From a bacterium (GTDB lineage Bacteria > Babelota > Babeliae > Babelales > Vermiphilaceae), in assembly GCA_021827875.1 (NCBI GenBank), contig JAKAUA010000069.1, positions 1 to 17,643 of the forward strand: a stretch of DNA of 17,643 nucleotides, in the 5' to 3' direction. This document shows positions 13,552 to 17,643 of the stretch, piece by piece. How positions within the stretch are numbered: the first letter of the stretch is position 1; each line of letters starts with the position of its first letter. The position numbers and the translations under genes are program-made. The notes beneath the pieces were generated by a model. It saw only the letters and a program-made list of their open reading frames with translations, had not been told where the DNA came from and did no database searches.

Positions 13552-14046
13552 GTGATTATTCTAGGAATCGATCCAGGATTTCAAGTAACCGGTTATGGTA
13601 TTGTAAAAAAAGAGGGACCAAAATCATACCTTATAGATTGCGGTTATCTCAAGATGAGCTCAAGCAAAACATTATCATGCCGCACTGGTATTTTTTATGA
13701 TTTTTTTAAAAATAAAATTGTAGATATGTGTATTACTGACATCGCGCTGGAAACACCATTTTTAGGAAAGAATGCACAAAATTTTCTCAAACTAGGTTAT
13801 TTGCGCGGTATTCTCTATTTGCTTGCCGATCAACATCAACTACCATTGCACGAGTTTTCCCCAACACAAGTAAAATCATCATTAACCGGATTTGGTCAAG
13901 CCAGCAAAGAACAAGTAGCGCGTGTTATCTTACGTCTTTTTCCTCAATTACAAGCTCCTGATAAAACCGATGTGACCGATGCTATCGCAGTTACCTTATG
14001 TGGATTATGGAAAACTAATAATTCACTTCTTGCTCGTCTGAAATAA
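13552..14046 (+). CDS. ruvC: Holliday junction endonuclease RuvC
   Basis: 164 residues from GTG 13552, with AGGAG (13543-13547) just upstream. The frame is open back to a GTG at 13477, but those extra 25 residues lie over the promoter and have no RuvC counterpart; RuvC normally begins M-x-I-L-G-I-D-P-G. RuvC is a dimeric nuclease that resolves Holliday junctions with RuvAB. The RNase H-fold acidic residues are present: Asp7 in GIDPG, Glu67 in ALETPFLGKNAQNFLKLG, and Asp140/Asp143 in DKTDVTDAIAV. The conserved SPTQVKSSLTGFGQASKEQV (103-122) is also clear. ruvA and ruvB are not in the window. The stretch SCRTGIFYDFFKNKIVDM (42-59) is less conserved, as is usual. Confidence 0.95.
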   Translation: MIILGIDPGFQVTGYGIVKKEGPKSYLIDCGYLKMSSSKTLSCRTGIFYDFFKNKIVDMCITDIALETPFLGKNAQNFLKLGYLRGILYLLADQHQLPLHEFSPTQVKSSLTGFGQASKEQVARVILRLFPQLQAPDKTDVTDAIAVTLCGLWKTNNSLLARLK

Positions 14047-14079
14047 TATTTTGCTATGATTATGACGATGAAATAATAT
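14039..14079. repeat. 11-bp direct repeat at the ruvC stop
   Basis: TGAAATAATAT occurs at 14039-14049, including the ruvC stop, and again at 14069-14079, 19 bases later. The region is AT-rich, so chance is a real possibility. The second copy lies near the start region of the next gene's leader. Confidence 0.6.
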
Positions 14080-14116
14080 AGTAAAAAAAATATAGGTAAA
14101 AATTAGGGGAAAGTGC

Positions 14117-14893
14117 ATGAAAAAATTAACATCGTTATTCTATTTATTTTTAAGCAGTGCATGCATAAAAACATTAGCAAACTATGACAATCTTTATCTT
14201 ATCGCAGGTGTTGGTGGATCATTCACTCGATGCGCTGATATCTGCGTCGATCTTAATTTTTGGGATGCTGCAGTAGAGGGATATAATGCGCAGCTAGGCA
14301 AAAGCGAACTGTATACTATAGGACTTGGATACCAAGCACATGCTGCACTCAGAACTACTTTTGAGGCGAGCTTTAGACCATCTCTTAGCTATTGCAAATT
14401 CCAAACAGGTATTAACGAAGGTGAGGCTAACTTTCTAGGTAACAAAACGCGTTATTTCAACCTATCGAATGCAAGCTTAATGTTTAACGCATATATTGAC
14501 GGTGCAGGTATTACTCCAGGACTTGATCTCAACATTGGCTGCGACTTCCATATCCAACCGTTTATCGGAGCAGGCATTGGTTTATCATACAATAAAATTT
14601 ATAACTTTCATTCAGTAACTACTACGCTAGCAAACGCAATTTCATATACTGTTGGGTCTGCTATGGTAAGCACTAAACATCGTACTTTTAGCTGGCAAGC
14701 ATTTGCAGGCCTTGAGGTAGCTAGAACATCATTCTGCTCTCTTGATATTGGATACCGTTATTTTGATGGGGGAAAAATAAAGAGTAATAACTGGGCTTTA
14801 GCGGTGCTTCCACCACAAACAACTTCCCCATGGACTGGTAAATTGCGAGCTAATGAATTCTTTGTCAACTTCAATCTTTTCAAAGATTTTTAA
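14117..14893 (+). CDS. Outer-membrane beta-barrel protein
   Basis: 258 residues from ATG 14117, with AGGGGA six bases upstream. Signal peptide: KKLTSLFYLFLSSACIKTLA, likely cut after Ala21. SSAC resembles a lipobox, but Leu is one position off, so lipidation is doubtful. The mature chain shows repeated amphipathic strands with Gly and aromatic residues: NLYLIAGVGGSF, LYTIGLGYQAHAALRTTFEASFRP, QPFIGAGIGLSYNKI, WQAFAGLEVA and CSLDIGYRYFDGGKI. It ends in FFVNFNLFKDF, with the terminal Phe typical of barrels inserted by the BAM machinery. Size fits an 8- to 10-strand OmpA/OmpW-like barrel. Four cysteines in the mature part are unusual for a barrel and may form disulfides. The exact family is not recognised. 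Confidence 0.8.
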   Translation: MKKLTSLFYLFLSSACIKTLANYDNLYLIAGVGGSFTRCADICVDLNFWDAAVEGYNAQLGKSELYTIGLGYQAHAALRTTFEASFRPSLSYCKFQTGINEGEANFLGNKTRYFNLSNASLMFNAYIDGAGITPGLDLNIGCDFHIQPFIGAGIGLSYNKIYNFHSVTTTLANAISYTVGSAMVSTKHRTFSWQAFAGLEVARTSFCSLDIGYRYFDGGKIKSNNWALAVLPPQTTSPWTGKLRANEFFVNFNLFKDF

Positions 14894-14913
14894 TTAATTA
14901 CTGCACGTGTATT

Positions 14914-14997
14914 TCATTCAATTTCTCTGTGCTTCAACGAATGTTCGTGTCTTTTTTTGCCTTGTTTGTCGCTCAAGTTATCGAGAATTGTGCGCAA
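14914..14997 (-). pseudogene. Possible degraded N-terminal transposase fragment
   Basis: On the minus strand, one frame from TTG 14997 to TGA 14914 reads LRTILDNLSDKQGKKRHEHS, then LKHREIE. The spacing of I-L-D-N-L-x-D-K-x-G-K-K-R-H-x-H resembles the start of ISAs1/H-repeat transposases (the 'I-P-D-P-R...G-x-R-H-x-L' segment before the DDE domain). There is no start codon, no DDE domain and no ribosome site, and the frame ends after 27 residues. It may be a relic of an insertion or a chance frame. Confidence 0.25.
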
Positions 14998-15155
14998 TGT
15001 TCTTGATGAAAAAAGCGTGCAAATACTTTGACTAAGAAGAAAAGAAAGATATGAATGTAATCATTTTTCTGTAATAAAAATTAAATATGTTGTTTTGCAC
15101 AGCTCACATCATGTATCTTGTAAGCAAGAAGGGTCGTGGGGAAGGGACATTTCAA

Positions 15156-15192
15156 ATAGAGGGTCTATCATTATAATGATGGGTTCCTCTAT
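15156..15192 (+). promoter_or_regulatory. Two-tier hairpin with embedded -10 box before the 15213 gene
   Basis: Outer arms ATAGAGG (15156-15162) and CCTCTAT (15186-15192) flank a perfect 14-base palindrome ATCATTATAATGAT (15167-15180), with short internal loops GTCT and GGGTT. TATAAT at 15172-15177 lies inside the palindrome. As DNA it could be a promoter with a symmetric operator; as RNA it would be a leader hairpin 20 bases before the ATG. These two roles exclude each other if TATAAT is the true -10. Confidence 0.55.
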
Positions 15193-15212
15193 TCTTACTA
15201 GGGGATTTGCTC

Positions 15213-15689
15213 ATGAAATCATTGAGCTTTGCCTATCAAGATCTTATAAAAAATAACAATGTTTTTTGTATTCAAGATCAGAGAGTAAGTTCTCATGAAG
15301 AGATCATTGCGCTACAAGATCTATTACTGACACCGGGATTTCATAGCCTGAAGGCAGCGACAAGAAGTTCCGGCCGTACCATTATAGATGTCTTTCTTAT
15401 GTCATTAAATTATTTTAATACCATCGGCTGTCTCACGTTGCACAAAAATTCTTTACCACATAATATCCATAACATATATCATCAATTAGTAGAAGAAGGA
15501 TATCTAGAGCAGGGGAGTGATGGTATCGAACGTTTTTTAGTTGATGCTTTTTACTGTGACTTTCTTTTTATAGAAATAGATGATGCTATGATTAAGTGTA
15601 ATTGGCTTCCTATATTTCAACAGAAGATCATTGATTTAGGTATCGATACCAATATACCCATTATTTATCTCTTAGAAGATATATCATAG
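15213..15689 (+). CDS. Hypothetical protein, possibly a degenerate RecA-fold ATPase
   Basis: 158 residues from ATG 15213, with AGGGGA about eight bases upstream; a TTG at 15207 is also in frame but less likely. It has no signal peptide, so it is cytoplasmic. The order of elements suggests a small RecA/KaiC-like domain. ATRSSGRTIIDVFLMSLNYF (49-68) sits where a Walker A loop and helix would be, but with Arg in place of the essential Lys. CLTLHKNS follows as a strand, then a helix (HNIHNIYHQLVEEGYL). FLFIEIDD (118-125) is Walker B-like, and IPIIYLLEDI (148-157) is a final strand. With Arg for Lys, nucleotide hydrolysis is doubtful. This reading is tentative; I do not recognise a named family. 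It is convergent with the following minus-strand gene. Confidence 0.7.
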   Translation: MKSLSFAYQDLIKNNNVFCIQDQRVSSHEEIIALQDLLLTPGFHSLKAATRSSGRTIIDVFLMSLNYFNTIGCLTLHKNSLPHNIHNIYHQLVEEGYLEQGSDGIERFLVDAFYCDFLFIEIDDAMIKCNWLPIFQQKIIDLGIDTNIPIIYLLEDIS

Positions 15690-15739
15690 AAGATCAGTTT
15701 TTTTACTTGATACATCAATCGCCGATAAGAGCTATTATG

Positions 15740-16816
15740 TTAAAAAATATTATTGCCGCTAAAGAGACTGTCACCCATAAATATAGGACAAAAAACATGC
15801 ATCTTATCATCGGCAAATTCCAAAATAATTTCATCTTTATTCACATCGTACGAAAAAATAGCTAACTTATTGTTATAATAATCAACAAAGTAAATCTTAC
15901 CGTTGTTATATTTTGGCATTAACGGAAATAGCGACTCAACCAGACGTTCCGGAGATTTTGTAGTAATAAATCTATGGGGAATGATATATTCAAATATTTT
16001 ACTACAAACCCATTCTCCATTATTTTGTTCTAAATAGTAACAATTTAGCTGTGATTTCTCATAATCGGAATAATCAACTAAAAATCCGCGATCTTTTTTA
16101 ATCATTGATAAGAATATTGGCGAATGAATATTCTCGAGCTCTAAGAGCTGAATTTGTTCGTGTTTTTTTTCTTCTTTTTTATCTTTTTTTACCAAGAACT
16201 GTTTTATGCATTCATCAAAATCTTGAGCATCATCTTTCATCATTTTTGTAGCCGGATATTCTGTTTCCATAAAATAACTGGTGCCATCTTTATGATGTTT
16301 AATATAAAACAATGATTCATCTATTTTTTGCGGACATATAAGATGATGCGCTGGATCTTCTACAATAGTCTCAAGATCGCCGGTAATAGAAAGATGAGAT
16401 ATCGTATAATTTTTATATTGTTTTGCACAGACGCATAATGCATTTTGATCTACCCAAAAATAAGAAAAAATATCATATAAGGGCGCATCAATATCAATAT
16501 TCATGATAGATCGCTTAGTAAATAATTTTACCCGGATTCTTCCCTTATCTAAAAAGCTAATGCCACGATTTTCAGGAAGCAATGCGACTTGCATGGGCAT
16601 AAACTGTGCGGGCAGCGCTTTAAAAGGTACCTTATTTTCATAATCCAATCCCCACAGTTCTAAATGATACTCTTTTGTTTGATGAATACAATAGACAATA
16701 GGATGCTGCATCTCACCAACCCAAAAACAGGGATAAAAATATAAGCCCGTCCATGGATTATTATCAGTAGCTTTACAAAAAAATGACAGCATCAAGAGTG
16801 CCCAAGTCCGTTTCAT
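15740..16816 (-). CDS. Secreted protein, probable beta-propeller-like fold, function unknown
   Basis: 358 residues from ATG 16816, with GGGG five bases upstream; a GTG at 16822 is in frame but lacks a ribosome site. Signal peptide: MKRTWALLMLSFFCKA, likely cut after Ala16. The mature chain is rich in short beta strands with Trp/Tyr and charged turns: NPWTGLYFYP, FWVGEMQHPIVYCIH, VALLPENRGISFLDKGRIRVK (77-97), YFWVDQNALCVC, GKIYFVDYYNNKLAIFSYD (306-324) and EIILEFADDKMHVFCP. The recurring '(V/I)-x-F-x-(D/Y)-x-x-N/K-x-(K/R)-(I/L)' form is what propeller blades look like. A charged stretch, KKDKKEEKKHE (210-220), splits two halves. The LPAQFMPMQVALLPENRGISFLDKG segment has a loose likeness to the LPFxPRHLALN..KTIxLIEG segment of the paralogues after ileS, which I cannot confirm. 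Location is inferred from the signal peptide. Confidence 0.75.
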   Translation of the reverse strand: MKRTWALLMLSFFCKATDNNPWTGLYFYPCFWVGEMQHPIVYCIHQTKEYHLELWGLDYENKVPFKALPAQFMPMQVALLPENRGISFLDKGRIRVKLFTKRSIMNIDIDAPLYDIFSYFWVDQNALCVCAKQYKNYTISHLSITGDLETIVEDPAHHLICPQKIDESLFYIKHHKDGTSYFMETEYPATKMMKDDAQDFDECIKQFLVKKDKKEEKKHEQIQLLELENIHSPIFLSMIKKDRGFLVDYSDYEKSQLNCYYLEQNNGEWVCSKIFEYIIPHRFITTKSPERLVESLFPLMPKYNNGKIYFVDYYNNKLAIFSYDVNKDEIILEFADDKMHVFCPIFMGDSLFSGNNIF

Positions 16817-16885
16817 ACGCACCCCAAAAAATCATACTCAACTATTTTTTATTATCTTAGGAAAAAAATAGGTAGATATGAAATA

Positions 16886-16921
16886 GTTATTCTGTTTGAC
16901 ATGCAGATGTCGCATGATAAC
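16886..16921. other. Imperfect hairpin in the intergenic region 16817-16964
   Basis: GTTAT (16886-16890) and ATAAC (16917-16921) flank an inner stem GACAT (16898-16902) and ATGTC (16907-16911) with a 4-base loop. It lies between two minus-strand genes, 70 bases upstream of the 16816 start. It has no T-tract on the minus strand, so it may be an operator or part of the leader and not a terminator. Confidence 0.35.
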
Positions 16922-16964
16922 AAAAAAGAGAAGGATGCATTCTTGCAAGCTTGCTTTAAATAAT

Positions 16965-17348
16965 CTAATTATTTTTTAAAAACTCTTGTACATATTTCTC
17001 TCTATATATTTCATTAACTGGTTCACCATCAAAATAGTCTATTACTAATTCACCTTCCGATTTATAATATAACCTTCTGCTTATTCTCAACGCTTCATCT
17101 TTACAAAGAGTCCATTGATGCCCTGTAAGCGGTATCCAATTCTTTTCGGTGCTTGAATAATATTTCCCTCTTAATACACCGCGTTTATAGATTTTTTTAA
17201 GTTCTGTCTTTAAATCTTCAACGCTCATTCCTTTCAGTTTTTCTTTCGACAAGTAATTAATCTCGCGAGGCATACCATAAGAATCTTCCGATGAGTAAAC
17301 ATTTGAAGCAAGAATCAACGCTAAAATCGCGTACATATATCTATTCAT
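16965..17348 (-). CDS. Small secreted protein of unknown function
   Basis: 127 residues from ATG 17348, with AGGGA five bases upstream; a GTG at 17363 is in frame but lacks a ribosome site. Signal peptide MNRYMYAILALILASNVYS, likely cut before SEDS. The mature part is about 108 residues, basic and acidic mixed: LSKEKLKGMSVEDLKTELKKIYKRG is a predicted amphipathic helix, then a Trp-containing segment NWIPLTGHQWTLCKDEA, a helix EALRISRRLYY, a strand ELVIDYFDGE, and a final helix EIYREKYVQEFLKNN. One Cys. There is no transmembrane segment after the signal. The 'L-S-x-E-x-L-K-G-M-S-x-E-D-L-K' opening resembles small helical modules but I do not recognise a family. It has the same orientation as the 15740-16816 gene. 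Confidence 0.7.
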   Translation of the reverse strand: MNRYMYAILALILASNVYSSEDSYGMPREINYLSKEKLKGMSVEDLKTELKKIYKRGVLRGKYYSSTEKNWIPLTGHQWTLCKDEALRISRRLYYKSEGELVIDYFDGEPVNEIYREKYVQEFLKNN

Positions 17349-17468
17349 TCGAATCCCTTTCACAAAAATTAAATCATAACGCTGCGTACCTTATTTTACT
17401 TCACAATAATGTCTTAGCATAGAAACTTTTTTTGTGGATGGCATCGGGAAAATGGGTAATGAATAGGT

Positions 17469-17506
17469 AAAAAAATCCACCGCATTGACCGAAATCAATG
17501 CGATGG
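17469..17506 (-). terminator. Rho-independent terminator for a minus-strand gene beyond the right edge
   Basis: On the minus strand, CCATCGCATTGA pairs with TCAATGCGGTGG through a 12-bp stem containing one G-U pair, with loop TTTCGG, followed by A and then seven T's (A-run 17469-17475 on plus). On the plus strand the same stem has a C/A mismatch and no T-tract, so it works only for the minus strand. Confidence 0.85.
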
Positions 17507-17542
17507 AAAAAAGGAGAGTAGTAATGAAGCCTAATTGAAGAT

Positions 17543-17565
17543 AAAAAAGCAGTTATTTACTGCTT
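17543..17565 (-). terminator. Second, upstream minus-strand terminator in tandem
   Basis: AAGCAGT (minus, 17565-17559) and ACTGCTT (17553-17547) form a 7-bp stem with a 5-base loop. On the minus strand it is followed directly by T's (17548-17543), as in a rho-independent terminator. It precedes the stronger terminator at 17469-17506. Confidence 0.6.
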
Positions 17566-17619
17566 CTATTGATTTAATGTTAGTAATAAATAGTCCAAAT
17601 GTCAAATTCGAAAGATTTA

Positions 17620-17643
17620 CTACAATGCATCTAATTCAAATAA
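17620..17643 (-). CDS. Possible last seven codons of a gene extending past the right edge
   Basis: On the minus strand the window edge reads L-F-E-L-D-A-L then TAG (17622-17620), the only minus-strand frame with any length here. Two minus-strand terminators follow about 55 and 115 bases later, as expected after a gene end. Too short to identify. Confidence 0.35.
   Translation of the reverse strand, partial: LFELDAL

Larger units (their letters stand above)
14894..15206. other. Intergenic region of about 310 bases without an intact gene
   Basis: No intact gene is found here. It holds the possible transposase remnant (14914-14997, minus), a G-rich stretch GGGTCGTGGGGAAGGGAC (15131-15148), and the hairpin leader described separately. 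No tRNA or rRNA fold was seen. The beta-barrel gene has no clear terminator at its 3' end. Confidence 0.7.

Noticed and set aside
16945..16954. Palindrome GCAAGCTTGC after the small secreted gene
   Set aside because: Too short to form a hairpin with a loop and has no T-tract; likely chance.
17513..17538. Mini-ORF with ribosome site (GGAG, then ATG and three codons, TGA) resembling a leader peptide
   Set aside because: It lies on the plus strand within the tandem minus-strand terminators, has no downstream plus-strand gene in the window, and could easily arise by chance.
1..17643. CRISPR arrays, tRNA or rRNA genes, phage or defence genes
   Set aside because: No spaced repeats, cloverleaf folds, rRNA-like sequence or recognisable defence proteins were seen on either strand.

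Overview
The window is AT-rich, densely coded DNA from a diderm (two-membrane) bacterium. Evidence for two membranes is a porin-like beta-barrel, an apolipoprotein N-acyltransferase homologue, pseudopilins and several proteins with Sec signal peptides. The housekeeping genes (murD, ileS, rplI, dnaB, ruvC) are clearly bacterial but divergent. They are interspersed with orphan secreted proteins, two of which have signal peptides ending in Ala just before Met-Glu. This mix resembles reduced-genome, host-associated lineages such as Candidatus Dependentiae (TM6). That placement is my inference and has not been tested by a search.

Layout. Bases 1-385: the C-terminal end of an IS200/IS605-type TnpA, a hairpin that may be the element's right end, and a small secreted-protein gene on the minus strand whose 3' end runs into that hairpin. 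Bases 490-1839: murD (minus), divergent from ileS (1941-4886) across a symmetric AGTATACT box. ileS is followed by two tandem paralogous secreted-protein genes and a strong bidirectional terminator. Bases 6283-8079: a 598-residue exported coiled-coil and Pro/Ala/Gly-rich protein (minus).

Bases 8164-10713: four genes joined by ATGA overlaps, namely three minor-pseudopilin-like proteins followed by an Lnt-like protein. Then come the conserved pair rplI-dnaB, a membrane-anchored SAM methyltransferase of the phospholipid N-methyltransferase type, and ruvC. Bases 14117-14893 encode an outer-membrane beta-barrel. The stretch 14894-15206 has no intact gene but may hold a transposase fragment and a hairpin leader. 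A possible degenerate RecA-fold protein (plus), a secreted propeller-like protein (minus) and a small secreted protein (minus) follow. The window closes with two minus-strand terminators and possibly the last codons of a gene lying beyond the right edge.

Functionally the window combines wall synthesis, translation, replication and recombination genes with envelope and secretion genes. The most distinctive items are the pseudopilin-Lnt operon, the tandem secreted paralogues after ileS, and the compact divergent promoter at 8080-8163. I saw no CRISPR array, tRNA, rRNA or recognisable defence system.
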